Assembly: GCA_029861865.1 (NCBI GenBank)
Contig: JAOTYL010000002.1
Location: forward strand, 496,001 to 560,000
DNA: 64,000 nt
Reading direction: 5' to 3'
From: Myxococcales bacterium
Lineage (GTDB): Bacteria > Myxococcota_A > Polyangia > Polyangiales > Houyiibacteriaceae
The notes beneath the pieces were generated by a model. It saw nothing but the letters and a program-made list of their open reading frames with translations. It did no database searches and was not told where the DNA came from. Within the stretch, counting starts at the first letter, position 1; each line of letters opens with the position of its first letter. The translations under genes and the position numbers were made by a program. Below, in pieces: positions 52,174-61,451 of this stretch.

Positions 52174-53484
52174 CTACTTTGGCTTGAAGATCACCTCTTG
52201 GGTGGGATCGGTGTCGTAGAACTGCGGGTAACGATCGAAGGTCACGGCGCCAAAGGTGTTGACGACGATCGAAAACACGGCGCACGCCAAGAACGCGACA
52301 CCAAACCGGCGCCTACAGAGCGCAATGAGCACGAAGACCAGAGGCAGATAGTCGAGGGAGAACCTGTAGCCGAACTGAACCCACCCCGTGTTCTGGTAGA
52401 GCAGCGTGCAGAGGGCTGTTGGGATTACCGCCGCCCATAGAGCGGCAATGGTCGCATCGAAGCGTTTGGGCCAGAAGCTCCACAACAAGTTCGGCGTGGT
52501 GAACCACAAGGCGAGGCCATGCCTGCTGATCCGAACGAAGGGGCTCGATGTGTAGAGCCACGGTAATGACGCGAAGAATACCGTCAGGTTGCGCTCAAGG
52601 TAGTGGAGGTCGAAAAGGCCCCAGGTTTCGATTCTCTGCCGCCATCGAATCTGCAGAAAACGATGGCCGAACTCGAACGGATCGTAGAAGCGCGCAATGT
52701 TGTGCCACATCGCAAACAGGACCAACACGGCAACCGGAAGCGCGAATCGCCCGACTGAGCTCGTCAGCGAGAAAGAGTCTGCGCCCGGGCGTCGCGACGT
52801 GCGAATCGCCTCGAGCACGAAGAATGGCGCGAGCAAGAGGGTTGCCGGTCTGCTGAGGAACGCCAGGCCCAACATGAGACCTGCCGACGCCGGGCGGCGC
52901 GCATCGAACGAAAAGAAGAGATAGAGGCAGATCGCTGCAGTTGCGACGACATGCGCCGCAAACCACACGCTTCCTTGTACGGCCACGAAGAAGTACACCG
53001 ACCCGACCGCGAACAAAGTCGTGACCAGCAGATCATCGCGCACGGTACGCTCGCTTCGGCCAGACTCGCGAACGAGGCGCAACACCAGGAATAGGAAAGC
53101 GGGAGCAAGACCGGCGAACAGCGCCCAGAACAAGCGGTCCCAGGTAGCGAGCCCAAAGATCGCGACGAGTGGCGACAACAGGAGCGCGGGCAATGGTGGA
53201 AACGAGACGTACCAGCGGTAGCGGGCCGTGTCACCGCCAGTGATCGAGAAACGACCTGATGGGCATGCTGTGCGTTCCTCTCGGTCAAAGCACGCCCAAT
53301 CGTTCGGGCCTGGAGGGCTTCCCCCGACATCCAGACGCCCGTCGAGCCACGCTTGTGCAAGATGGACGTAGTGATTGTTGGGGGACGGTGACAACAGGCG
53401 ATCACCAGAGGTGACGCAGTAGACGACCGCAAACGTTGCGAAGATCGCCAATGGAATGGCCCATCGTCTCTCCCAAATCGACAC
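52174..53484 (-). CDS. Polytopic membrane protein, GT-C glycosyltransferase-like
   Basis: 436 residues and about ten transmembrane helices. The first luminal loop (SPNNHYVHLAQAWLDGRLDV ... WYVSFPPLPALLLSPL) has the look of the GT-C fold, in which an acidic residue of that loop is catalytic. It is followed by alternating hydrophobic helices and ends in DRYPQFYDTDPTQEVIFKP. No lipid-linked donor or acceptor can be named. Converges with the TPR-like gene on its left; divergent from mrp on its right. Confidence 0.75.
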   Translation of the reverse strand: MSIWERRWAIPLAIFATFAVVYCVTSGDRLLSPSPNNHYVHLAQAWLDGRLDVGGSPPGPNDWACFDREERTACPSGRFSITGGDTARYRWYVSFPPLPALLLSPLVAIFGLATWDRLFWALFAGLAPAFLFLVLRLVRESGRSERTVRDDLLVTTLFAVGSVYFFVAVQGSVWFAAHVVATAAICLYLFFSFDARRPASAGLMLGLAFLSRPATLLLAPFFVLEAIRTSRRPGADSFSLTSSVGRFALPVAVLVLFAMWHNIARFYDPFEFGHRFLQIRWRQRIETWGLFDLHYLERNLTVFFASLPWLYTSSPFVRISRHGLALWFTTPNLLWSFWPKRFDATIAALWAAVIPTALCTLLYQNTGWVQFGYRFSLDYLPLVFVLIALCRRRFGVAFLACAVFSIVVNTFGAVTFDRYPQFYDTDPTQEVIFKPK

Positions 53485-53589
53485 CCCCGCAGGATAACCG
53501 GCCAGGTCGGGGTACCCGAAGTTTGTCCACCTTGACGGGGCGAAACTGCCGCCCTAGGAGAATCCGGTTTCCCGGACTCGGAGGTTTCC

Positions 53590-54696
53590 ATGGGGTCCCC
53601 CACGCTCGAGGCAGTAACCAAAGCGCTTCGCCAAGTCGAAGATCCAATTTTTCGAAAGCCGCTCGGCGAGCTGGGAACACTCCTCGATGTTCGCGTCGAA
53701 GATGGGCGTGTGTGGACGAAGATCAAGGTGAGCTCTCCATCCGAAGAAGTTCGAAACACGATTCGAAAGCGAGTGGATGAAGCGCTCGAGCCGCTCGAGG
53801 TTGGATTCATCGAAGTCGAGCTGACCGTCGACGTGCCGACGCGCGAGACGACCAGCACGGACCCGATCCCCGACGTTCGGAACGTCATCCTGGTGATGAG
53901 CGGCAAGGGCGGCGTCGGCAAGAGCACTGTCGCCACCAACTTGGCGCTCGCCCTTCGGCGGCTGGGCTCGAGGGTCGGCCTTCTCGACGCGGATATTTAT
54001 GGGCCTTCACTGCCAACCATGCTTGGCATCGAAGGGCACCCGACATCGAAAGACGGCAAGCGAATCCAACCACTTCAGCGGTTCGGCATCAAGCTGATGA
54101 GCATTGGGTTCTTGCTCGAAGACGCGAAGCAGGCGGTCGTCTGGCGTGGCCCGATGCTCCATGGCGCACTCCAACAGTTCGTGAACGACGTCGATTGGGG
54201 TGGGCTGGACTACTTGGTCCTCGACCTGCCGCCCGGAACTGGAGATGTCGCGCTCACGTTGGCCCAACGTCTGCGCATCACGGGCGCGATCATCGTCACG
54301 ACCCCTCAGGAGGTCGCGATTCAGGATGTCTACAAGTCGGTATCGATGTGTCAGAAGCTCAATATCCCCATCTTGGGTGTCGTCGAGAACATGAGCTACT
54401 TCGTCGATAGTGCCGGCGTCACCCATGAGCTGTTTGGACGCGGTGGCGGTCAACGAATCGCAGAGTTCGCCGAGGCGCCGCTGTTCGGGCAGGTGCCGCT
54501 CGACCCTGAAGTGCGTGAGTGGGGAGACCGAGGAACTCCGGTTGTACAAGCAGCGCCCTCCTCTACGTCAGCTCAGGCGTTCGTCAGGATTGCGGATGCC
54601 CTGGCGGAGCGCGTTGCCCATGAGCACTTCGAACGCGGTGGTGGCGAAACGGCGCCCGAAGGCGAAGGGCCGAAGAGACTTCGAATCCTCCGGTGA
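53590..54696 (+). CDS. mrp: Mrp/NBP35-family ATPase lacking the CxxC cluster motif
   Basis: 368 residues. The MIP18-like N-terminal domain (residues 5-85) precedes a deviant Walker A (SGKGGVGKST, 104-113), DADIYGPSLPTMLG, LDLPPGTGD and ENMSYF. In normal Mrp proteins ENMSYF is followed by CPxC, which with its partner subunit holds a 4Fe-4S cluster. Here the residues are FVDSAGVTHE, so the pair is gone (273 Asp, 276 Gly). Good Shine-Dalgarno GGAGG before the ATG. Followed closely by rarA. Confidence 0.93.
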   Translation: MGSPTLEAVTKALRQVEDPIFRKPLGELGTLLDVRVEDGRVWTKIKVSSPSEEVRNTIRKRVDEALEPLEVGFIEVELTVDVPTRETTSTDPIPDVRNVILVMSGKGGVGKSTVATNLALALRRLGSRVGLLDADIYGPSLPTMLGIEGHPTSKDGKRIQPLQRFGIKLMSIGFLLEDAKQAVVWRGPMLHGALQQFVNDVDWGGLDYLVLDLPPGTGDVALTLAQRLRITGAIIVTTPQEVAIQDVYKSVSMCQKLNIPILGVVENMSYFVDSAGVTHELFGRGGGQRIAEFAEAPLFGQVPLDPEVREWGDRGTPVVQAAPSSTSAQAFVRIADALAERVAHEHFERGGGETAPEGEGPKRLRILR

Positions 54697-54711
54697 GCTA
54701 TAAGTAATCGC

Positions 54712-56061
54712 GTGGACCTCTTTGAGCGCCAGTCCGAGTCGAGCTCGCCACTCGCAGACCGAATGCGTCCCAATCGGCTAGAAGATGTCGTGGGTCAAGA
54801 GCACTTGCTCGGAGATGGCCACATTTTGGCTCGCGCGATTCGCTCTGACCGCATTCCCTCGATGATCCTCTGGGGGCCACCTGGTACCGGCAAGACTTCT
54901 CTCGCGCACGTGATCGCGAACGAGACGAACTCGATTTTCGTCCCCTTTAGCGCCGTGCTTGGCGGGGTGCCCGAACTTCGGAAGATCATCGCAGCGGCCA
55001 AGGAACAGAAGAACTACTACGCGAAGACGACGATCCTCTTCATCGACGAAATCCACCGATTCAACAAAGCGCAGCAAGACGCGCTCTTGCCCCACGTCGA
55101 GAACGGCACCGTGACTCTAATCGGGGCAACCACCGAGAATCCGTCCTTCGCAGTCAACTCCGCTCTGTTGTCGCGTACGCGCGTGTTCGATCTAAAGCCG
55201 CTCGAGACCGTTCATTTGCAGACCCTGGTGGAGCGCGCGCTGCAAGATGACGAACACGGCGTCGGGCATGTGCCCCACCAAATCGACGAAGACGCGATCG
55301 CGGCGATCTCGGAAAACGCGCGCGGCGATGCACGCCGGGCTCTATCCGCCCTGGAGCTCGCGACTGACTATGCGAAGTCTGCGGGGGTCGAGCGGGTCAC
55401 GGTGCCGATAGTCCAAGAAGCGCTGGCGACACAAACTCTCCTCTACGACAAATCCGGTGAAGAGCACTACAACGTGATCAGCGCGTTCATCAAATCGATG
55501 CGCGGTAGCGATCCGGATGCGGCGATTTATTGGATGATGCGGATGCTGGAAGCTGGCGAAGACCCTCTATTCATCTTGCGGCGAATGTTGATCTTCGCGA
55601 GTGAAGACATCGGCAATGCGGACCCGCGGGCGCTCGAGCTCGCCGTGAACGCAGACGCTGCATTGCGGAGACTCGGAATGCCCGAAGGCATCTTCGCGAT
55701 GGCACAATGCTGCATCTATCTCGCGAGCGCGCCGAAAAGCAACGCCTCTTACGAGGCGTGGAAGGCGGCTCAAGTCGACGTCCGTGAGCTCGGCGCTTTG
55801 CCGGTACCGCTCAAGCTCCGAAACGCGCCGACCAAGGCGATGGAATCGTGGGGATATGGCGAAGGGTACCGCTACCCTCACGACGAAGGCGGTCACAGCC
55901 CAGGCGAGACTTATTTGCCCGACCGACTCGTCGGGCGTCGCTATTATCGCCCGCACGACATTGGTCTCGAAGCACGCATTAGGCAGCGACTCGAAGAGCT
56001 TCGCGGGCCCCTCAAGTCGAAGGCGGGCGCGTCGGACGGGCCTGACGAAGCCGAATCCTGA
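54712..56061 (+). CDS. rarA: Replication-associated recombination protein A
   Basis: 449 residues, GTG start. AAA+ clamp-loader-like ATPase acting at stalled forks. [19 protein letters not shown], Walker [10 protein letters not shown], Walker [20 protein letters not shown], sensor 1 [12 protein letters not shown], and the C-terminal tetramerisation block ([22 protein letters not shown]). It starts 15 bases after mrp. Its last 50 bases overlap the 3' end of a histidine kinase gene on the opposite strand. Confidence 0.96.
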   Translation: MDLFERQSESSSPLADRMRPNRLEDVVGQEHLLGDGHILARAIRSDRIPSMILWGPPGTGKTSLAHVIANETNSIFVPFSAVLGGVPELRKIIAAAKEQKNYYAKTTILFIDEIHRFNKAQQDALLPHVENGTVTLIGATTENPSFAVNSALLSRTRVFDLKPLETVHLQTLVERALQDDEHGVGHVPHQIDEDAIAAISENARGDARRALSALELATDYAKSAGVERVTVPIVQEALATQTLLYDKSGEEHYNVISAFIKSMRGSDPDAAIYWMMRMLEAGEDPLFILRRMLIFASEDIGNADPRALELAVNADAALRRLGMPEGIFAMAQCCIYLASAPKSNASYEAWKAAQVDVRELGALPVPLKLRNAPTKAMESWGYGEGYRYPHDEGGHSPGETYLPDRLVGRRYYRPHDIGLEARIRQRLEELRGPLKSKAGASDGPDEAES

Positions 56062-56719
56062 AGACCGCGGCACCCTTCTCACCGTCGGCCTCGATCGAGC
56101 CGCCAACGCCATCAAGAACGACCGCGGCGGCGAATAGGCCGACGAAGCGACCATAGCGCCCATCGAGCCGCCCCTTGAGATCCTTCTGCCCCTCTAGTGT
56201 AAAGGCCTTGGCGCGGAGCTCCGGGGCGATGGCTTCGCCTGAATCCTGGACCTCGATAACCACCCTATGGTTATCTTCGTAGACGCGAACCGTCGCGGTG
56301 GTGTCCGGCGCGTTCGCCCGCGTGTTGTGAAGCAACAGGTCGACGACCTCGACCGCAACTTGTGCCCCTTGCGCATGTAGCTGGCCAGCGTCATCGATTT
56401 CGACCGTGACGGGGGCTGGTGTTTCCTCGCGCTCGAGTCGCCGGATGAAAACACCGACATCGCCGTTGGCCGCCTCGAGAGGAATTTGGCCTGTGAACCA
56501 CCGGCTGATCCACGCGAGGAGATCTAGCCCTCGACGTAACTCCCCAACGGCGAGCTTGACGTCTTGAAGAGCCTCGACCGAGTCGGTGTCCGACACACCC
56601 ACTTCCTGTAGGAAGTCGACGTTGGCGCTAATCGTCGCAGCGGGATTGCGAAGGTCGTGTACGAGGAGACCAAGCGCATGCCCCATTTCGTCTGCACTGA
56701 TCACATCGGGCTTCGCCAC
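56012..56719 (-). CDS. Soluble histidine-kinase-like protein without sensor domain
   Basis: 235 residues. The dimerisation helix has the phospho-His motif LLVHDLRNPAATI, and the ATPase domain carries an N box-like LLLHNTRANAPD and DSGEAI (G1), but the second glycine box is weak (GRFVGLFAAAVV). There is no transmembrane, PAS or HAMP region, so it is a cytosolic module that needs a partner for input. Similar short kinases occur in Myxococcota. Downstream of the Fam20-like gene by 27 bases on the same strand. Confidence 0.8.
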   Translation of the reverse strand: MAKPDVISADEMGHALGLLVHDLRNPAATISANVDFLQEVGVSDTDSVEALQDVKLAVGELRRGLDLLAWISRWFTGQIPLEAANGDVGVFIRRLEREETPAPVTVEIDDAGQLHAQGAQVAVEVVDLLLHNTRANAPDTTATVRVYEDNHRVVIEVQDSGEAIAPELRAKAFTLEGQKDLKGRLDGRYGRFVGLFAAAVVLDGVGGSIEADGEKGAAVFRIRLRQARPTRPPST

Positions 56720-56745
56720 GAGAGGTCCTTACCACGGTGGCCAAC

Positions 56746-57822
56746 TCAAGGAAAGAAGAGCACCTCGTCTTCGCCATGCTCTTGAATCAGAGCGGCGATG
56801 TACGAGAGAATCGTAGCGCGGCGATCCAGAAGCGCGGTGATTTGTGACTCGGTCAACAGCGGCTCGGAGCTGTGACTTGGATCGTGCCCGAGCTCCCGTC
56901 GGATGGAGTCTCGATCGAGGACCACGAGCTGGTCGACCACGCTTTTGGAGAACCGCTGCGTCCGCGTGAGATCCTCGAGGAGCCTTTCGTAGAGCGCTTC
57001 GTTCATGCCCGCGAAGGCGCGGTCATGGTCCATCAAGAAAGCGCGAGTCCGGTGCCGGTCCGTCAAGAGGTTACCCCCGCTGTACCGGTCCCAATTGCCG
57101 ATGACAAAATCAAACAGTGTCATCGTGGACAAGTCCTCGGCGAGCTTCATCTTTCCCGGCGGTGCCGTGCCCCCGATGCGAAGCCAGACCTGCCACTGGC
57201 CCTTCTCGTCCTCCAAACCCCTTCGCGCGCCCTTGACCCAATAAGAAGCAGCACCGACCACGGTTCCGTCATCTTCCCACGAGGTCGAACGTCGCACCGA
57301 GCTCCAGCGGGCAAGCTTCTCTTTGTGGAAGCGGGCCTTGATCTCCTTGCGTGTTGCTCGCCGAAAGATGGTCGGCGGGACGTTGTCCATGAGGAGCAAT
57401 CGGCTCAGTCGATAGGCGGCTATCTCCGATTGGTAGCCACGCTCGAGATTGCGGCTCTTGACTTTGTATCCAGCCGTGACTCGAGACTCCGTGCGCATTC
57501 GAAAGGCCACGGAAGTGCGTCCGATCGGCTTGAACTGACGCGAGGGCGAGTTGGCGAGGGTTTGTAGGAGCGCATCTTGAGAGAGGGTGGTTCCAGCGAA
57601 AGCCGGCAATGAGTCCGGCTCGGCGCTGACACCCGCGCCCGCCAAGACGACCAGCGCGGCAGCTAACGTCGCCGTTCTTGCTCGCGGCGCTCGAGCTCGG
57701 CGCGCACTGCTCGTGCCCCCATGCGAAACCCGAACGCGAAGCCAACCAACAAGATGCCCGGGATGTAGATGAGGTGTGCGATCGAAGGCATTACCGGCCA
57801 CCGGACGCCCTGATCTCGGCAC
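56746..57822 (-). CDS. Fam20-like secreted kinase-fold protein (start uncertain)
   Basis: Up to 358 residues. SEIAAYRLSRLLLMDNVPP (residues 132-150) resembles the EIAAFHLDRIL..RVPP block of Fam20 secretory kinases, and FDFVIGNWDRYSGGN (residues 237-251) with AFLMDHDRAF (261-270) resembles the catalytic IGN.DRHH and metal-binding DNGRGF motifs. The lysine expected to hold ATP may be Arg (VAFRMR, residue 108). A signal-peptide-like stretch (RTATLAAALVVLAGAGVSAE) begins at about residue 50. The only ATG lies at 57822; the first 45 codons overlap the small membrane protein gene and look non-natural, so the real start may be a rare codon near 57700. Confidence 0.7.
   Translation of the reverse strand: MPRSGRPVAGNAFDRTPHLHPGHLVGWLRVRVSHGGTSSARRARAPRARTATLAAALVVLAGAGVSAEPDSLPAFAGTTLSQDALLQTLANSPSRQFKPIGRTSVAFRMRTESRVTAGYKVKSRNLERGYQSEIAAYRLSRLLLMDNVPPTIFRRATRKEIKARFHKEKLARWSSVRRSTSWEDDGTVVGAASYWVKGARRGLEDEKGQWQVWLRIGGTAPPGKMKLAEDLSTMTLFDFVIGNWDRYSGGNLLTDRHRTRAFLMDHDRAFAGMNEALYERLLEDLTRTQRFSKSVVDQLVVLDRDSIRRELGHDPSHSSEPLLTESQITALLDRRATILSYIAALIQEHGEDEVLFFP
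57663..57791 (-). CDS. Small membrane protein of the ccm region
   Basis: 42 residues: one transmembrane helix (HLIYIPGILLVGFAFGF) and a basic tail (RMGARAVRAELERREQERRR). Its ATG overlaps the stop of the CcmD-like gene by one base, so it is co-translated. Similar tiny proteins follow ccmD in other myxobacteria as I recall; function unknown. The frame of the Fam20-like gene overlaps it. Confidence 0.65.
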   Translation of the reverse strand: MPSIAHLIYIPGILLVGFAFGFRMGARAVRAELERREQERRR

Positions 57823-58114
57823 TCAGCCTCTGGAGCTCGTCCGCCGTCTGTCTTTGGAGACCCCGCATCCGGAGGAGAAAGACGAAAAGTAGCGCCCACA
57901 CGACTGCATACGCAGCCAGCAGCAACGCTCCGCCCGGAACTTGCTCGGCGTCCGGACCACGCACCCCCACGAACTGGGCGGCGCGCTCTTCAGCGGGATC
58001 CTCGGTGGCTTGCTTGCTCGTGGAATCACGCTCGGCTCCTCCATCCTGAGCGAGCGCTCTCGGTGCGATGAGCATCGTAGTAACCAACACGAACGCGACG
58101 GTCAGAGCTCGCAT
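57791..58114 (-). CDS. CcmD-family protein
   Basis: 107 residues. A signal peptide or first helix (residues 1-22, cut near ALAQDG), an acidic linker, then the CcmD-like part AAQFVGVRG ... LLLAAYAVVWALLFVFLL and a helical tail. CcmD helps release holo-CcmE during cytochrome c heme transfer. Larger than E. coli CcmD, as is common in this group. Ten bases after ccmC. Confidence 0.78.
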   Translation of the reverse strand: MRALTVAFVLVTTMLIAPRALAQDGGAERDSTSKQATEDPAEERAAQFVGVRGPDAEQVPGGALLLAAYAVVWALLFVFLLRMRGLQRQTADELQRLSAEIRASGGR

Positions 58115-58124
58115 GTCGTCCCCC

Positions 58125-58850
58125 TCATCTGTGTATCAACTCAAAGCGCAAACGCGCGGTCTCGTCGCGCTGTCTTTCGATTGCGGCTCGGGCCCAAATC
58201 AGGAGGACCGCCAAGCCGGTGAATGCCAGGAAGCTCAGCCCAAGGGCCCAATACATCTCCGACTCTAGTCCGCCACCCTTACCGGTGATGACCGTCGGGT
58301 GTACTCCTCTCCAGCGTTGCACGCTGTAGTGGATCAGCGGTAGATCCACCAAACCAAAGATCGCCAGTCCTGCCGCGAATCGTTTCTCGACTTCGCCGGC
58401 GTTTCCCATCGAGCGAAGTGCGAGATAGGCAGCGAAGATCATGCCGGCGAGCAGTGTCGTCGTGAGCCGTGGGTCCCATGTCCACCAGACGCCCCAGGCC
58501 TTGCGTGCCCAAAGCGGGCCCGTGAGCAACACGATTAGACAAAACAACGTGCCGACTTCGGCACCGGCCACGCCGAGGGCATCCCATTTGGGGTCTCGCT
58601 TGATCAGGTAGACCATGCTGCCGAGCGCAGAAACGCCGAATCCGATGTACATCGCATAGGCACTTGGCACGTGGAAGTAGAAGATCTTCTGCACGATGCC
58701 CATCTGCATTTCGACGGGAGCCACGACGAAGACCGTGTAAAGAGTGGCGCCAAATAGCACCAGCGTGCTCAGCAAGATCAGTCCCCATAGAGTGGAGCTG
58801 CCCGACTGTCGTGCACCGTTCATACGCATACTCGACCCGGACGCTAGCAT
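58125..58850 (-). CDS. ccmC: Heme exporter / cytochrome c biogenesis protein CcmC
   Basis: 241 residues with six transmembrane helices. The tryptophan-rich heme-binding motif WGVWWTWDPRLTTTLL and flanking histidines (KIFYFHVPSAY, LPLIHYSVQRW) define CcmC. It loads heme onto CcmE. Only ccmC and ccmD are here; ccmA, ccmB, ccmE and ccmF are not in the window. First gene of the minus-strand operon that continues through the Fam20-like gene. Several ATG codons near the start leave the exact N-terminus open. Confidence 0.95.
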   Translation of the reverse strand: MLASGSSMRMNGARQSGSSTLWGLILLSTLVLFGATLYTVFVVAPVEMQMGIVQKIFYFHVPSAYAMYIGFGVSALGSMVYLIKRDPKWDALGVAGAEVGTLFCLIVLLTGPLWARKAWGVWWTWDPRLTTTLLAGMIFAAYLALRSMGNAGEVEKRFAAGLAIFGLVDLPLIHYSVQRWRGVHPTVITGKGGGLESEMYWALGLSFLAFTGLAVLLIWARAAIERQRDETARLRFELIHR

Positions 58851-58946
58851 GCGACCGCAAGGCCGTCAGCCTTCGGGCAGGCCGAAATTACAGTAACAAC
58901 GGCGTCCGTTTGCCGCGATTCCAGCGCGCCGCTAAAGACGGCGCTG

Positions 58947-59870
58947 ATGGATCTTCTCGACCGGCGCTTCCTGTTCGTGGTCGGCAAGGGCGGCGTCGGC
59001 AAGACCACTGTCGCAACGGCGCTCGCCGTCGAGGCAAGTCGCCGCGAAAAGAAGGTTCTTCTCGCGATGGTCAACTGCAAAGAGCGCGTCAGCCAGCTCC
59101 TGGGTACCGATCCGATCGGCTCGAAGATCGTCAACCTGCGTGAGAATTTGGACGCTGTGAACATGACCCCGGACGCCGCCCTCGAGGAATACGGCTTGAT
59201 GATCCTCAAAGTGCGCGCCGTTTACAACGCGGTGTTCGGCAGTCGCCTTGTCAGAGCGTTCCTGAAGGGGACACCAGGGCTCGAGGCTTGGTCGATGCTC
59301 GGCAAGGCGTTCTATCATGCTTCACCTCCTAGAGGAGAGCCCGACTACGACCTCGTGATCCTCGACGCCCCAGCAACCGGTCACGCACTCGACATGCTTC
59401 GGGTCCCGTTCGTGATCGAAAGCGTAGCGCCTCCGGGCATTCTGCGACGCGACGCTGCACGCGCTGTAGAGCTCTTTCGAGATCCGGTGCAGGCCGGGGC
59501 GGTCGTCGTCACGCTTCCCGAGTACATGCCCGTCAGCGAAACACTCGAGCTCACGAAAGCGCTCACGGAGGAATTGAAGATTCCCGTCCTCCAACTCGTG
59601 ATCAACCGCGTCTTGACTGTGCTCTTCGTCGAGAAAGAACGCTCTGTGCTCGAAAGCCTACCCGCCGAGCTCCCCGAAAATACCGATATCCGCGGGCTTG
59701 CCGTTGCGGGGAAACGACGCGTCCTGCGCGAGACGGTTCAACACCGCGCGATCAGGCGCGTGCGCGGTCACATCGAGGCTCCTTGCAGCGAGTTACCTTA
59801 TCTCAACGGCCTCGAGACAGACCCCGATGCGATCAACATGCTCAGCAAGGCACTGCAAAACCGGGAATGA
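58947..59870 (+). CDS. ArsA/Get3-like P-loop ATPase
   Basis: 307 residues. Deviant Walker A GKGGVGKTTVATAL and a signal-recognition-particle-like DYDLVILDAPATGHALDML. The A-loop metal cysteines of arsenite pumps are not present, so an arsenite role is unlikely; related proteins in Myxococcota are of unknown function and often occur in pairs. Here a second copy is not adjacent. No transmembrane region. Divergent from ccmC, 96 bases between starts. Confidence 0.85.
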   Translation: MDLLDRRFLFVVGKGGVGKTTVATALAVEASRREKKVLLAMVNCKERVSQLLGTDPIGSKIVNLRENLDAVNMTPDAALEEYGLMILKVRAVYNAVFGSRLVRAFLKGTPGLEAWSMLGKAFYHASPPRGEPDYDLVILDAPATGHALDMLRVPFVIESVAPPGILRRDAARAVELFRDPVQAGAVVVTLPEYMPVSETLELTKALTEELKIPVLQLVINRVLTVLFVEKERSVLESLPAELPENTDIRGLAVAGKRRVLRETVQHRAIRRVRGHIEAPCSELPYLNGLETDPDAINMLSKALQNRE

Positions 59871-59915
59871 TCGCTTGCGAGCGGTCACGAATCCAGTAGC
59901 TTCCCTTACAAGCGT

Positions 59916-61451
59916 ATGACGCCTCGTTCTGCTACCTCAGGTCTCTCGTTTCAATCACCGCTGATCTTCGAGCAAGGCTCGCCGGATCGCACGGCCGCGT
60001 CGCTCGCTACAGACGACCTGCCAACTGTCGACCCCAAAGCCATGCTCGGTGCCATGGCCAGAAGGAACCCGCCGATGTTGCCCGAGGTTTCGGAGCCCGA
60101 AGCCGTGCGCCACTACGTGCGACTCAGCCAGCAGAACTTCGCGATCGACACTGGGATGTATCCGCTCGGTTCCTGCACGATGAAGTACAACCCCAAGGTA
60201 AACGAATGGGCGGCGCGTTTACCGGGGTTCGCCGATCTTCATCCGTACATGCCGGAGGATCTCGTGCAGGGTGCACTCGAGCTGATGTGGCGCCTCGAGC
60301 AAGGGCTTGCCGAAGTGTGTGGCATGGATCGCGTTTCGCTCCATCCCGCCGCTGGCGCGCAGGGCGAGCTCACTGGCCTGATGATGATTCGTGCCCACCA
60401 TCGCTCTCAGGGTCGAGATCCGAAGAAGGTGTTGGTCCCGGACACGGCGCACGGAACGAACCCCGCATCGTGCGCGCTCAACGGCCTGCGGGCAGTTCCC
60501 TTCCCCGTTGGCGAAGACGGGATCGTCAGCCCTGAGGCCCTTGCGCCTTTCGTCGACGACGATGTGGCGGCTGTCATGGTGACCAACCCCAATACCGTTG
60601 GTCTCTTCGAAACGCACATGCATGCGATCGCAGAGTTGATCCACGCTAAGGGCGGCTTGGTCTACGGAGATGGGGCCAACTTGAACGCGCTGATGGGCAA
60701 GGCTCGACCGGGCGATCTCGGTATCGACGTGATGCAGTTCAACCTCCACAAGACTTTTACGACACCGCATGGCGGCGGTGGCCCTGGCTGCGGTCCCGTC
60801 GGCTACAAAGCCCTTCTCGATCCTTATGCACCGGTTCCGGTCGTCGACCGACGCGACGGGCGCTTCGTTCTCGATCATGACAGTCGCCCAGCATCGATCG
60901 GGAGGCTCCGTTCCTTTTATGGGAACTTCGGCATGATGGTGCGCGCCTATGCTTACCTACGCGAGATGGGTGCCGAGGGCTTGCGGCGTGCTGCTGAGCT
61001 CGCCGTGTTGAACGCCAACTACCTACGGGTGCGCCTCGGCGAAACTTGGCACGTCCCATACCAGACCGCGTGTATGCATGAGGTCGTGATCAGCGACCGG
61101 CACCTGAAACAGACGGGGGTCACGACCATGGACGTGGCCAAACGGCTCATGGACTATGGTTTTCACCCCCCGACGGTCTACTTCCCACTAGTCGTTAAGG
61201 GCGCCATGCTGATCGAACCCACCGAGACCGAGAGCATGCAAACACTCGACGAATTCGTCGAAGTCATGCAAACGATCAGCGACGAGGCATCGAGCGAGCC
61301 GGCGCGTGTCACGACGGCGCCGCAAGTCACGCGTTTGCGTCGTCTCGACGAGACTCGCGCTGCTCGAAAGCCCGTTCTGCGTTGGACAGCTCCTGAGAAA
61401 CCGCACGAACCATCGTCTGCTTCTGGTGAAACGGCAGGAACGCGGCTTTAA
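59916..61451 (+). CDS. gcvPB: Glycine dehydrogenase (decarboxylating) subunit 2
   Basis: 511 residues. PLP-dependent P-protein half of the glycine cleavage system. The PLP lysine lies in FNLHKTFTTPHGGGGPGCGP; other matches are YPLGSCTMKYNPK, HPAAGAQGELTGLM, VPDTAHGTNPASC and VTNPNTVGLFE. It needs subunit 1 (gcvPA), gcvT and gcvH, none of which is in the window upstream. The C-terminal 45 residues extend past the normal end and overlap the convergent deaminase gene by 125 bases. Confidence 0.96.
   Translation: MTPRSATSGLSFQSPLIFEQGSPDRTAASLATDDLPTVDPKAMLGAMARRNPPMLPEVSEPEAVRHYVRLSQQNFAIDTGMYPLGSCTMKYNPKVNEWAARLPGFADLHPYMPEDLVQGALELMWRLEQGLAEVCGMDRVSLHPAAGAQGELTGLMMIRAHHRSQGRDPKKVLVPDTAHGTNPASCALNGLRAVPFPVGEDGIVSPEALAPFVDDDVAAVMVTNPNTVGLFETHMHAIAELIHAKGGLVYGDGANLNALMGKARPGDLGIDVMQFNLHKTFTTPHGGGGPGCGPVGYKALLDPYAPVPVVDRRDGRFVLDHDSRPASIGRLRSFYGNFGMMVRAYAYLREMGAEGLRRAAELAVLNANYLRVRLGETWHVPYQTACMHEVVISDRHLKQTGVTTMDVAKRLMDYGFHPPTVYFPLVVKGAMLIEPTETESMQTLDEFVEVMQTISDEASSEPARVTTAPQVTRLRRLDETRAARKPVLRWTAPEKPHEPSSASGETAGTRL

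Noticed and set aside
58947-59870. Arsenite-pump ATPase function for the ArsA-like protein
   Set aside because: The metal-binding cysteines and an arsB partner are lacking.
59871-59915. Glycine riboswitch upstream of gcvPB
   Set aside because: The gap is 45 bases, too short for the aptamer.
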